Assembly (NCBI GenBank): GCA_003427395.1 | Contig: BFEA01000196.1 | Location: forward strand, 1,020,336-1,040,511 | Direction of reading: 5' to 3' | DNA length: 20,176 bases | Source: Chara braunii | Lineage: Eukaryota > Streptophyta > Charophyceae > Charales > Characeae | Part shown: piece after piece, positions 1 through 8,963 of the stretch | Position numbering within the stretch: position 1 is the first letter of the stretch | Layout of the letters: each line of letters starts with the position of its first letter | The notes under the pieces: generated by a model | Databases searched by the model: none | Seen by the model: the letters and a program-made list of their open reading frames with translations, nothing else | What the model was told of the DNA's origin: nothing | Program-made: the position numbers and the translations under genes

Positions 1-49
<49 letters not shown>
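1..49. repeat. (AG)n microsatellite
   Basis: A pure AG dinucleotide run starts at the first base of the window, so its true left end lies outside. It is the first of a family of (GA)n arrays that recur to about 2967 and again as (CT)n near 16666-16813. Confidence 0.97.
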
Positions 50-52
<3 letters not shown>

Positions 53-671
53 CTGGCATATCTTCCTCCAAATGTTGAAAAGATGCCATCGGCCTTTTTG
101 GGGGGGGTGGTAATTTGCCAAATACCCCCATAAGTTGAGATATATTTCAAAATGTCCCTGAAAGATCTCAGTAGTGGAATGGCCTTTTGGGCTGACATCT
201 TTGTGTTATGCCCTTGTCAGCCGCGTGTGCAAATTCACAATGTCAGCCTCCCCGTTTGGGCCTTGGCCTTTTGCAATTGGACCTATGAAAAGTTGGTAAC
301 TACCGGGGCATTTTGCAAAGTTGGACGGTGTCCGATAGGGGTACATCGCAAAGATGGGGTCCAACCAATGTCCGGGGTGTTTCGCAAAATGTTTTTGGCA
401 TCATCCTTCGCCGCAGCGTGGCTGCGGCAGGTCCACTTGTTTATGAAAAAGCTGCTGTCCTTTGATTTGGTTTGCTCTCTTTGCTGAGATTTCTAAGCGT
501 GAGCGTTTTGCTATATGCCTGAACGTGGAATGCGGAGTTCAGGTCCATCTCCATGTGCTCTGTTCTCATGCTGTGTCATCCGGGGTTGATAGACAGTAAA
601 TAGGAGTAGTTGCAGAGATACGAAATTTGGTTACTGAAGGGCTTACAAGAAATTGCAGTATGCCCAAGGAT
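50..671. other. Unassigned single-copy-looking sequence
   Basis: No recognisable gene, RNA or repeat was found. An open frame of 111 codons exists on the plus strand (152-487), but its translation is cysteine- and tryptophan-rich with no family resemblance, so I do not call it a gene. There is a short G-run at 101-108. Just upstream of the U6 copy I see neither a plant-type upstream sequence element nor a TATA box at the expected distance, which matters for judging that copy. Confidence 0.5.
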
Positions 672-706
672 AGATCTAGGTTAGATACGTCCTTCGGGAC
701 ATCCGT

Positions 707-738
<32 letters not shown>

Positions 739-816
739 GGCCCCTGCGCAAGGATGACACACATAAATCGAGAAATGGTCCAAATTAAAAAAAAAGAAAA
801 AGATCTAGGTTAGATA
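672..816 (+). mobile_element. U6 retropseudogene insertion bounded by 16 bp target-site duplications
   Basis: The 16-mer AGATCTAGGTTAGATA occurs exactly at 672-687 and again at 801-816. The bases outside both copies differ (T/A on the left, C/G on the right), so the repeat is exactly 16 bp. Between the copies lie a U6 snRNA sequence (689-786) and an A-rich tail of nine A, one G and four A (787-800). RNA body, A-tail and long target duplication together are the signature of LINE-machinery retrotransposition of a small nuclear RNA. The duplication is perfect, which suggests a fairly recent insertion. Confidence 0.92.
689..786 (+). pseudogene. U6: U6 spliceosomal snRNA retropseudogene
   Basis: U6 snRNA is the catalytic-core RNA of the spliceosome. 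The copy shows the 5' stem-loop (GTCCTTCGGGAC, a shortened but still paired hairpin), the ACAGAGA box (ACAGAGAAGATTAGCA, 722-737) that pairs with the 5' splice site, the AGC triad, the internal stem-loop region (CCCCTGCGCAAGGATGACAC, 741-760) and the conserved 3' end AAATGGTCCAAATT. It is about 98 nt long against roughly 102 for plant U6. Compared with the usual plant sequence it has a few substitutions, including ACACGCACAA changed to ACACACATAA. A pol III T-run terminator is absent (A-tail instead) and no upstream U6 promoter elements are visible. I therefore call it a processed pseudogene, not an expressed gene. Confidence 0.9.
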
Positions 817-1864
817 GGGACCCGGTAAGGTTTTCCCACAACTCGCGTAGGCCTCGAACCCGGTAGCTAGCAGATAGGTGACATGATGGTAGCGGACCAA
901 ATCTAGGCTGATACTGGTCTGGCGTTCACAGAGCACTGGCGATTGGTTGATGAGAATGACAATGATCAGCGCCATGATGTAGGAGATCATAGGTCAGATG
1001 GTCGCCAGAAGGGTCCAAGAGGCACCTGAGGGAGGCAAAGAGGATTTATTGTTCCGTGGTAACTCCAAGGGGAGACATACTCCCAGCACTCACTGTGTCA
1101 TCCATTGGCCTCCCACACGGGCCCTGGGACACCCAGACCTTGTTCTGGGCAACCCTACGACTGCGCACCACTTTGTGGGCGGCCACAGGGTCACAGTAAT
1201 TTTATGGCCCTTGGTTCATTTGAGTGACTCAGGTTCTAGATTTTCAGACTTCTTCTGATGTCTGCTCCAGCTTCGTCTGTTCTGGGATAGTGTCGCTTCG
1301 GATTTCTGATGCACAAACAGGCACAGGTGCCTCTTACAACAAGTGGTAGGCCTGGTTCAAACATTTTGACCATTGGAGATTTTGTCTGTATCAGGGCTAG
1401 AGGTTTCTGTCCGGTAGAGCCTGGACCAGTCCCTGCGCATTCTAGGCAGGCCCAGGAGTACGTTCTGAGATAGCAGGCGGGCGTGGACATCCGGTAGGGA
1501 CACAGGCCTCGACTTTTTTTGGCCTAGGTCATTGGTACCAGGACTGCGGCAACTATTCTAAACCATTGGTACGAATTAGAGCCGACAACCCAGGAGACCT
1601 ATCGATGAAGGAGAGACTGGCCCCGCAATATATCGCTGGACCTCATGCGTTAGTGGACAGAGTTGGTTTGCTCTATTTGTCAACAGGCTGCTGAACAATA
1701 CTGTTGGGAGCTAGTCTGTTCTTGTTACTTCCAGTAGCATTGGTAAGGATAGGAATAGTGAGACTGGAGGTCTGGAGCAGTGGAGTGTAGGGCAGAGGGG
1801 GACTCACCTTGGAGCCATAGCATGGGGACGTCAGCCGCGCATTGCCGGGCTTCCACTCTGCAAC
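817..1864. other. Unassigned sequence; weak tRNA/SINE-like box B on minus strand
   Basis: No coding region was recognised. The open frames of 61-86 codons here show no family resemblance. On the minus strand, 850-860 reads GGTTCGAGGCC, which fits the pol III box B consensus (GGTTCGANNCC). No convincing box A lies 30-60 bases upstream and there is no cloverleaf, so this is at most a worn tRNA-derived SINE. Nothing else is visible from 1000 to 1864. Confidence 0.4.
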
Positions 1865-1914
1865 TTGCAGCGGCTCAAGGAAACATGTTTCACCGGTCGG
1901 TACCTGATGCCACA

Positions 1915-1989
1915 GAGAGAGGTGGATAGAGGGAGAGAGAGAGGGAGGCAGGGAGAGAGAGAAGGAGAGGGAGAGAGAGAGAGAGAGGC

Positions 1990-2049
<60 letters not shown>

Positions 2050-2274
2050 GTTCTTCCTCTGCTTCGTCTTCCGCTCATCTGTATGTCCACCTCCTCCCTA
2101 TTCGGACTTCAAGAGAGAGAGAGAGGGGGAGGGAGGGAGAGGGAGAGAGGAGGGAGAGAGGGAGAGAGGGAGAGAGGGAGAGAGGGAGAGAGGGAGAGAG
2201 AGAGACTTCTGTTCTTCCTCCTCTGTTTCTTTGTTTCGCTCATCACCATGTCCACCTCCTTCCTACTTGAACTT

Positions 2275-2364
<90 letters not shown>

Positions 2365-2379
2365 ACTGGCGACGGGAGN

Positions 2380-2450
<71 letters not shown>

Positions 2451-2913
2451 TCGTCCTCCACTAGTTCTTGGTGTTCATCCCCTTGTCATACTCACGAGTC
2501 TCTGCATGAATGATGACTAACTACAAAGTTTGTGGATACAATGTCACATGTTGGAGTGGATGTTCATAAAAGGTGCTGTCTCTGTCATACCATTGTGTTA
2601 ATCTGTGCTCCTATTTGCCGCATACGCACAAAGCTGGCACATGTGATATCACGACTGTTCAAGCTTCCTATTTGCCGCATACGCACAAAGCTAGGACATG
2701 TGATATCACGATTGTTCAAGCTTCCCCTTGTCTCCATATCCACCTCCTTGCCCCAACTTCAGAGACGGAGAGAGAGAGAGGGACACATTCATGTTCTTCC
2801 TCATCTACTTCTTCTTTGTTTTCCTCTCCTTCTTTGTATTCCTCTCATCTTCATGTCCACCTCCTTCCTACTCCAGCTTAAGAGTGAGAGGGAGAAGAGA
2901 GAGAGAGAGAGAG

Positions 2914-2967
<54 letters not shown>
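1915..2967. repeat. Compound array: (GA)n microsatellites alternating with a ~70 bp pyrimidine-rich unit
   Basis: GA-rich blocks (1915-2048 with a pure run 1992-2048; 2110-2206 imperfect; 2284-2361; 2377-2444; 2768-2783; 2885-2967) are separated by related spacer sequences. Each spacer begins near GTTCTTCCTC and ends with a segment close to ATGTCCACCTCCTTCCTACT followed by ACTTCA. Clear copies lie at about 2049-2110, 2207-2280 and 2787-2880, with partial copies at about 2445-2480 and 2730-2765. The whole is a higher-order repeat of microsatellite plus minisatellite unit. Long Arg-Glu or Ser-Leu open frames here come only from the dinucleotide repeat. An N at 2379 sits inside the array. Confidence 0.85.
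2611..2724. repeat. 57 bp tandem duplication (2 copies)
   Basis: Copies at 2611-2667 and 2668-2724 are contiguous and identical except for three bases (GGCACATG versus AGGACATG, ACGACTG versus ACGATTG). Each contains GTGATATCAC, a 10 bp palindrome. It lies within the compound GA-array region. Confidence 0.95.
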
Positions 2968-2968
<1 letters not shown>

Positions 2969-3627
2969 CCTGGTGACTATCTCAGAGAGGTGTCTACCCT
3001 TTCAGACTTCAGCTGTCTGGGAGTTGATGAGAGTCGCAGTTGATAGGAGGAGAAATTATTATATTTCAGCCTGTTGTATCTGGGCGTTCTCTTCTTCTTC
3101 ACCTTTATCCACCAGTTCTTCTTCATCCAATCACTCGTGGTTAATGGGTGGTGTCATTTTCGACGAATTTTTCACCGAAACTGCCATATTTCCCTGAATT
3201 TTGCTTTTTTCTCGTTTTTGTTTTTTGTATGATATGTATGTGGTTTAGGGTATATCTGTATTCAGTTTCAACATATTTGAGCGTGCGAAGTTCGTTCGCA
3301 ATATTTTGACGACATTGCATGTACTGATGCGACGAAAAAACCCGAATTTTTGGGTCTTCCATTAACCATCTCTCCCCAACACATGAGGTTGTCCTGCCAT
3401 CACGAAAGTCAACCACACTGCACCAAATGACCTGACCCGCCAGCCAGGATGGTGCGTGTCAATCGACCCACTTCGATAGCAAGGAACCATTCAATGAGGC
3501 GCCAATTTTCCAAAATCCGAAAGATCATAGAAGAACAGGCATAATTGAGCAGGTTGAAAAGCAGAATGCTAAATCCACGAGCACACCAGTTAGGAGCAAA
3601 CAGGACACTGAAGTCTCTTGATAAACA
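2968..3627. other. Unassigned sequence
   Basis: T-rich, low-complexity stretches (3190-3230) and ordinary-looking DNA. Short open frames on both strands (up to 91 codons) show no recognisable protein family. No RNA gene or inverted repeat stood out. Confidence 0.5.
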
Positions 3628-3679
3628 AAGCCCCACTTCTCACCCCCAATAATAAGCCCCACTTCTCGCCCCCAATAAT
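3628..3679. repeat. 26 bp tandem duplication (2 copies)
   Basis: AAGCCCCACTTCTC(A/G)CCCCC followed by AATAAT occurs at 3628-3653 and 3654-3679 with one difference. Confidence 0.9.
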
Positions 3680-4587
3680 CAGTATGTAGTAGCCCTACTC
3701 CGGTGTGTCCGCATTACTTTACTTCCTACTATCTGTACACAAGCTAGTGCCCTACCACTCTCCCTCTCTCTCCATGCGTTACTCACCGGGTGCTGCTACT
3801 TCACACAGGCTTCCTCAGCCAGCACCAGGCGAGACCCACCATTTCCCATCGTCTTACTTCCCGGCCTGACCACTTCCACACTCCGCCACCATGCTGCCCT
3901 GCTAGCGGTACCCAGCTGTGGATTCCGCCAGACCAGCAGCCACCACAGCTGCCTTCTTCCTCTCGGGTGGGGCTTCCATCTGCTAGCGCTCTCCAACTCT
4001 GCCACGAGCTTCCAAATGCACGAATGTCCTGTCTCCAGCAGCCTCCCTCCTTTGTCTGTTCTGGAGACCACAGAGACCACGGTCTGGTCCCAATAGGAAG
4101 TGCCCGCTGCCCAGTGGATCTGAGTCCGTGTCCGAGCCAACGTAACTAACTGGAGGCTGGGCCTACCTATTTTTACAGGGCTGGCACCTCTTTTCAGCCT
4201 CAGGACTTTTCCCCTGCTGGCCTTTTCTTAGGACAGGCAAGATTTTCTTAGGCCCATGTTCACTTCAGGACGCCTGGAAATTTCACAGGCGGCCTTCTGA
4301 GTCACACCGAGGCCTGGAGCCTCACACATGACAGATTTTTTTTTTTTTAATGTCACTTGTTGAAATAGAGAGTATCCCTAGTGCTGACATAATTATATCC
4401 CCATCCATATCATGAACATATACACCATCCTGGTTGGCCTGATAAAATCTCACAGTTTCAAAACTTGTTCAGCTTCCATTAGACATTCGCCAGCTTTCCC
4501 ATCATAAGAGCAACTAGTTGAGTGGGGGATCATTACTCTAGTAGCACGAGATAAAGCTATATATACATTTAGTCATTTCTTCCCCCA
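3680..4587. other. Unassigned sequence; possible worn coding fragment on minus strand 4349-4456
   Basis: From 3780 to 4150 both strands are open for about 115 codons, but the plus-strand translation is proline/serine/histidine-rich without a recognisable domain. I treat it as C-rich composition. A T13 run lies at 4336-4348. On the minus strand, 4349-4456 stays open and reads like ordinary globular protein (it includes DGVYVHDMDGDI), but it is too short and broken to name. Confidence 0.4.
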
Positions 4588-5219
4588 GTGCACAATTTGC
4601 TTGGTGCCAGCAGCCCTTTCGCGACAGGTACTCTGAGGCTTCCCTCGGCCCTGTGTCAATCAGCAGGTGGTTTTTCAAAGGCTAGGCCACCCAAAGTGGT
4701 GATTCAAACCACCAGTACACCGGGGCCTGAAGGCGCCTTACTGCGCGCCAAGCTTTTCCAAGCCGCCAACGGTGCACTTTTTTGTTTTTCTTGGCTGGCG
4801 CCGCCAGTCATCGTGGTCCAGTGGGCCAAGCCATTGCTAACAGTGTCATGGCGACGAGTTGTTCTTTTCCTGCAAGGCTGGGGACTTGTACTGGCGGTTT
4901 AGGCGCACCTGCCCCACGCATTATACATTCTCCTGTGAAAGGAGGTGTTTTAGTTGATCTAGAAATCTGCCATGCGTGTATCAGTACTCTTGGGTGCACC
5001 TTTCTCGACCCAGATGCCAATTGGAGGGACTGCAACACCACTCCTTACGGCTCAGTTATCCTGGAGTTCCCAAGGAGGCTGTGCAATCATGTCCTCTCAC
5101 CTCCCCAATCTAATCACTACCAGGGAGTTCCCTAACCCCTTGACCAACTCCTCCCAGACAGGGTCATTTGCCAGAGCCCTCGTAAGCGCACCCGCGCCGT
5201 GCGTTATATCTTCTCCCAT
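4588..5219. other. Unassigned sequence with diverged copies of the downstream 71 bp unit
   Basis: About 4905-4946 (CGCACCTGCCCCACGCATTATA, then AAAGGAGG) resembles 5189-5229 (CGCACCCGCGCCGTGCGTTATA, then AAAGGAGG). About 4694-4730 (GATTCAAACCACCAGTACACC) resembles part of the 71 bp unit at 5220-5361. The stretch therefore looks like old, diverged repeats. The overlapping open frames of 77-140 codons are not recognisable proteins. Confidence 0.5.
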
Positions 5220-5361
5220 GAAAGGAGGGACTTCAAACCACGAGCTCACGGCGCCAGACTCGCAGAAACATTTTGTCACCACCAGCTTCAGAAAGGAGGG
5301 ACTTCAAACCACGAGTACACGGCGCCAGGCTCGCAGAAACATTTTGTCACCACCAACTTCA
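5220..5361. repeat. 71 bp tandem duplication (2 copies)
   Basis: Copies at 5220-5290 and 5291-5361 abut and differ at only a few positions (for example GAGCTCACGG versus GAGTACACGG, CCAGACTCGC versus CCAGGCTCGC). The unit begins GAAAGGAGGGACTTCAAACC and ends ACCACCA(G/A)CTTCA. Confidence 0.94.
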
Positions 5362-5822
5362 GATTTCGGGGCCAGGCGTGGCGGGGCGCTGTAGATAACA
5401 AAAAAATCGGCACGGCAGCCTACAAAGTGGTACCGGTGTCAGCCTGACGCCCGCGGCCGATGTACGGTGGAGTGGTGGTTTAATGTAAATTTGAGCTGTC
5501 TGCCCCCCGCCATTCTAATGGGTCTCCTGAAGACTGCGGCGTGACTGCCCTGAGATGGTTTTCCAATCTGTTGCGCCTTCAAACAGTATAGTCTGTAATA
5601 CACTTGATATGGATTGCCTTGAACGTGGTACCCTAGGATCAAATACGCCCATAACCGGTCAACAGGGACTTCCACTTTTCAGCCCTGGTTAACTCCTTCA
5701 ACCCTGAAAAGTGCATTGGAGATCATTTTTTTTAGTTTTTTTCTGTTTTTTTTTCTTTCGACCTGTTTTATTTTTGGTCAAGGTCTGTGTGTGCCAAGTT
5801 TGGTGTTTGTTGGGTTCTTGGA
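5362..5822. other. Unassigned sequence with T-rich tract
   Basis: No gene was recognised. Positions 5727-5760 are rich in T-runs. The short open frame on the minus strand (5439-5675) has no recognisable family. Confidence 0.45.
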
Positions 5823-5938
5823 GTTGACTGTTTTGGCTAGCCCTGAAAAATCCTGAAAATCCTGAAAACTCGGTCTTGCAGTTGACTGTTTTGGCTAGCC
5901 CTGAAAATTCCTGAAAATCCTGAAAACTGAAATGAGTG
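5823..5938. repeat. 58 bp tandem duplication with nested CCTGAAAA repeats
   Basis: GTTGACTGTTTTGGCTAGCC starts at 5823 and again at 5881. Both copies continue with three runs of CCTGAAAA(T), so a short internal repeat is nested in the larger duplication. The copies differ by a few bases, mostly near their right ends. Confidence 0.92.
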
Positions 5939-5977
5939 AATTTTGCATGAAAACACACTTTCGCCTTGCTGTTTTAT

Positions 5978-6012
5978 AAGTTTTTTAAGTTTTTTTTTCA
6001 ATTTTTTTTTTG
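5978..6012 (-). other. A-rich tract on minus strand, possible LINE 3' tail
   Basis: The plus strand has long T-runs here, so the minus strand is A-rich. It lies about 110 bases beyond the last LINE-like coding similarity (6119) in the direction a minus-strand LINE 3' end would be expected. No target-site duplication was identified, so the boundary is only suggestive. Confidence 0.3.
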
Positions 6013-6118
6013 TATGTAGTTAGTATGATCTCCACTCCATGAATTGGTGGCAAGTTTGGTTAAAATGATCCTTGGGTTTTGCTATAAATGGCCTTACAAG
6101 TGGTCTGAAAATTGAGGC

Positions 6119-6412
6119 CTACGCTAACCGTCTCTCAATACGCCAAGCCCACTGCACTGTTTCCTTGGGTGGAGTCCATGGCCACCCAGCAGATGGCTTT
6201 ACTATCGTCTCAGGATTGTTCCACCATAGATAAGATGTCAGGTATTTCTCCAGGCCAGCCTGAGACTTCTTCTGAAGTGGGCGTAACGATGCCCTATACA
6301 CTGCAGTATCTTGGATTATTTCTTCAGGGAGGTCTGTTTTTCCTTCTAGAGGCCTGGCATGACAACGATCGGATTGAAGAGGGCCAATCCCCAGGTACCA
6401 GGTTTTTCCCAT
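6119..6412 (-). pseudogene. Probable C-terminal part of the LINE-like RT remnant
   Basis: The minus-strand translation contains SYLWWNNPETIVKPSAGWPW followed by TPPKET. This resembles the post-RT region of plant-type LINE ORF2 proteins, where an aromatic 'lW' segment is followed by a lysine/tryptophan motif and a proline-lysine motif. Order and strand agree with the stronger RT block at 6980-7320 and the spacing (0.6-1.2 kb) is reasonable. The intervening 6420-6975 is broken into several frames. The similarity is weak by eye, and the opposite-strand frame of 126 codons (6112-6492) is probably its shadow. Confidence 0.4.
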
Positions 6413-6979
6413 TTGCAGTGAGAATCAGTCCAATGATCACGATAAGAGCACGTAACTCCTCCTATCTTATCTGGGCTGCTCCGGGGGCCTAACAGTCTGA
6501 AGTGGCTTTGTATCCACAACCCTTGGATTTTGAAACCCGACTGACCCCCATATCCAAATTGCCAAACAGAGAATGGATTGGCATGAATTGTGGTGGGCTA
6601 CCAACCACCTCGATGTGATTAGGTGTTGCGGTGTTGGTCCTCCTTGACAGTCACAGCCAGTGCCTCAATCACTGTGATGAAAGAGGTACTGGCTACAGGA
6701 TCCACTTGCACGTCGTCGCAGTTCAAGGCCTGCGCAAAGTGGCCACCTGTCTGAACCCTCATAGCAGCAGACCCCAATCCTTTAAAACTTTTCCTCTTGT
6801 ATTTTCCCATGCATCTTTCCGTGAAATAGCAATGCATGTGGGGAGTAGCAGACCTTCTTATAAAAGCAATAATTTAAGACAATTGACACGATCCGCCTTG
6901 TCTGATCACATGCCATTTTGTACCAGTCGGATGCCACCGAGGATGATTCTCTCCACTCATAAAACCGTCTAGCAGTCTC

Positions 6980-7320
6980 ATTTGTACGGATAAACCAACT
7001 GCAGGACACTCTGAAATTTATTAACTAGTACCTTTGCCAGGATCTTATAGACCACAGTCAGCAACTTGAAGATGATTGATCTATAATTCCTAGTATCACT
7101 CTCCTTTACCTTTTTATGTTGAAGGGTTAAGAATCTTAAGATACCTTCAGAATCCAGCCGCACAATTCCTTCATCCCCACATTACAGCATTGTAGAGCAG
7201 ATCCACAAGGGTGTCGATCCTTGAATATGTCCCAAAAAAGTCACTCAGAGCTCCTTTGGCAGGAGATCTCTGGCTGGGGTTTTGTGGTCCCCCAACTGCC
7301 AGTGGGACAAAGCCTCCACA
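6980..7320 (-). pseudogene. LINE-type (non-LTR) reverse transcriptase fragment, frameshifted
   Basis: LINE ORF2 reverse transcriptase copies LINE RNA at a nicked target site. Reading 7320 to 6980 on the minus strand gives, in order, KTPARDLLPKEL (matching the K-x-P-G-x-D-G-L-P block), FWDIFKD in a neighbouring frame, then LQHKKVKESDTRNYRSI and LLTVVYKILAKVLVNKFQSV. The last two match the LINE RT block usually seen as 'HKKG...NYRPISLL...YKILAKVLANRL'. At least one frameshift separates the first and later blocks, a TGA follows the KEL, and the catalytic DD box is not recognisable downstream. It is a dead fragment. It could have supplied the retrotransposition activity seen in the U6 copy only as a family member elsewhere. 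Confidence 0.72.
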
Positions 7321-7434
7321 ACTCTCTCTCTAATCTCCTATTCTAAGGAGTCCTGAGAAGCCGAAGTTTTGGCTATGAGGGAGGGACACCAGAAATTCTG
7401 TAACCTGGTCTGTCCTGACGCGAGTAGCTGCTGC

Positions 7435-7481
7435 TGATAGTAGCTTCTAGCATACCACATAGTACCAGAAGATACTATCAC
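7435..7481. repeat. Imperfect inverted repeat
   Basis: GATAGTAGCTTCT (7435-7447) is almost the reverse complement of AGAAGATACTATC (7469-7481), with 21 bases between. It could form a short hairpin. No terminator or gene context is evident. Confidence 0.6.
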
Positions 7482-7546
7482 TACTTTCTGCTACCAGGTC
7501 CAAACTGTTACGCAGATCCATGCAGATCCAGAGATGCATATCGACA

Positions 7547-7586
7547 CTGCTGCACTTGCCAATGGGCCCATTTCCAAGTGCAGCAG
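7547..7586. repeat. 40 bp near-perfect palindrome
   Basis: CTGCTGCACTTG (7547-7558) and CAAGTGCAGCAG (7575-7586) are perfect 12 bp inverted arms. Between them AATGGGCCCATT (7561-7572) is itself a perfect 12 bp palindrome, flanked by CC and TC, the only positions that fail to pair. The whole 40 bp is self-complementary except for two bases in each arm. Confidence 0.95.
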
Positions 7587-7603
7587 GACTTCCGAGTCAG
7601 TGT

Positions 7604-8011
7604 GTTTTTGTCAGTCACCCCATTGATGTGCACAATAAGGGACCACAGCGTCTGACAGTAAAGTAGAATTCCCTACGCGTTGGACTTTTTTGAGTGTGTC
7701 ACTGCCAGTAAGGGAGTTCCCTACCCATGGGGCTTTTGATTCTTTATGTCTTTTTTCCAGTCGCCCAATGACAACAATAAGGCCCACAGCATCTGACAGT
7801 AAGTGGAATTCCCAACCCGTTGGACTTTTGCGTCTTTATGTTTTTTCTGCCACTTATCGTCCCATATTGAGCACGATAAGGCACCACAGGAACTGCCACT
7901 AGGCGGCCGTCCCCGCCCGTGGGACTTTTGATTCTGTGTTTTTGCCAGTCGCCCAATCATCGGACGACGATAAGGCCCACAGCATCTGACAGTAAGTGGC
8001 AGTCCCCATCC
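7604..8011. repeat. ~95 bp tandem repeat, four to five diverged copies
   Basis: The unit carries GCCAGTCGCCCAAT, then (C/A)GATAAGGCCCACAGCATC, TGACAGTAAGTGG, TTCCC.ACCCGTTGGACTTTT and GATTCTTTATGT. Copies start near 7604, 7751, 7843 and 7938, with a partial copy at about 7700-7750. They are diverged and carry small indels. Open frames of 70-79 codons on the minus strand follow from the repeat, not from a gene. Confidence 0.85.
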
Positions 8012-8475
8012 AACTACATCCAGGTCCTGTAAGGAAATCCGACACCCAGGAGGTGAAATTCAACTTCTCATAACATGCATTGAGAATTCAGAACCTAGAC
8101 TACATAATAGCTCAATGCAGCCTGACCCTAAGGGAAGCTAAAGCTACTGCATTGTGCTATGTTTGTGCTTAGGAAGCATGAGCCTCTTCCCCTGGAGCTA
8201 TGTCTATGGCATTGCTCGGAAAACATGAACCTGCCCATAAGCCGGGCCAGGTTCAAACTAGCGCAGGGGAAACATAGAACCAGACGGGCGTAACCCTTGG
8301 TCTCAGAAGATAGCTGTAATGGGTAAAGATCTCTCGGCCGCCCATAGCGGGAGAGGTGTGCGGAGGAGTGTTGTACCGGTGGAAGAGGACCCTGAAAGCT
8401 GCACCCTAGGGACAAGGTCCACTACACACAAGCTCTCCATACCTGACAGGTCATCGATCACAAGGATGCACGACC
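8012..8475. other. Unassigned sequence
   Basis: Open frames of about 95-102 codons overlap on both strands (8128-8415 minus, 8319-8627 plus), and neither resembles a known family. No repeat or RNA signature was seen. Confidence 0.45.
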
Positions 8476-8735
8476 AGAGGGGAAGAACCTGGGTATCTGG
8501 AACCTCCCCCCAGCATAGATGGGTGCCGCAGAATGGAAGGAGACGCTGTCATAAGGTCGAGATTGAAATAAAAGAGAGGAGGGTGGGTAGGGAAGAAAAG
8601 AGCTCACAGTACAACTATTCTGGTTGACGTTGGAAATATTTAGAGTCAATACGTCCTCAGCCTCACATAGGAGGGGATGCTGTCCTCAGCCTCACGTAAG
8701 AGGGGAAGAACCTGGGTATCTGGAACCTCCCCCCA
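8476..8735. repeat. 37 bp direct repeat pair and a 29 bp-period duplication
   Basis: AGAGGGGAAGAACCTGGGTA followed by TCTGGAACCTCCCCCCA occurs identically at 8476-8512 and 8699-8735. Just before the second copy, GTCCTCAGCCTCAC occurs at 8653-8666 and 8682-8695. The block looks like local segmental duplication. Confidence 0.9.
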
Positions 8736-8834
8736 ACAAGGGTTTTTTCTCCCTCTTCAGCTAGTGAGAGAAAAACTTAAGGTGTGAACTACGATATCTA
8801 TTCTTTTCTGCAGATGCAGCTTCTCTTTTTTTTC

Positions 8835-8850
8835 GGGGGGGGGGGGGGGG
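8835..8850 (+). repeat. G16 homopolymer
   Basis: Sixteen consecutive G follow a T-run and C. Such a tract can form a G-quadruplex and is also prone to sequencing length error. Confidence 0.9.
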
Positions 8851-8963
8851 TAACTTCTTTTTTTGTGTATAGCTCTCATAAATACACCAATAATGAAATG
8901 CTCTGTAAATTGGTGGAACACTTTCCATCAACATTCTAGTTTTATAGGGCCTCACCACAGAAA

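Noticed and set aside
689-786. Functional U6 snRNA gene
   Set aside because: No upstream promoter elements, no T-run terminator, and an A-tail plus target duplication instead.
840-960. tRNA gene on the minus strand
   Set aside because: Only box B matches; no box A, acceptor stem or anticodon arm can be drawn.
998-1490. Open frames of 84-86 codons on both strands
   Set aside because: No homology recognised, overlapping on opposite strands, length expected by chance.
1865-2520. Open frames of up to 199 codons with Arg-Glu or Ser-Leu repeats
   Set aside because: They arise from the GA/CT dinucleotide runs, exist in several frames at once and contain an N; there is no protein family.
3790-4149. 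Protein of about 119 codons (plus) or 114 codons (minus)
   Set aside because: Both strands open together in C-rich DNA; the translations are low-information with no motif, so a real gene is not supported.
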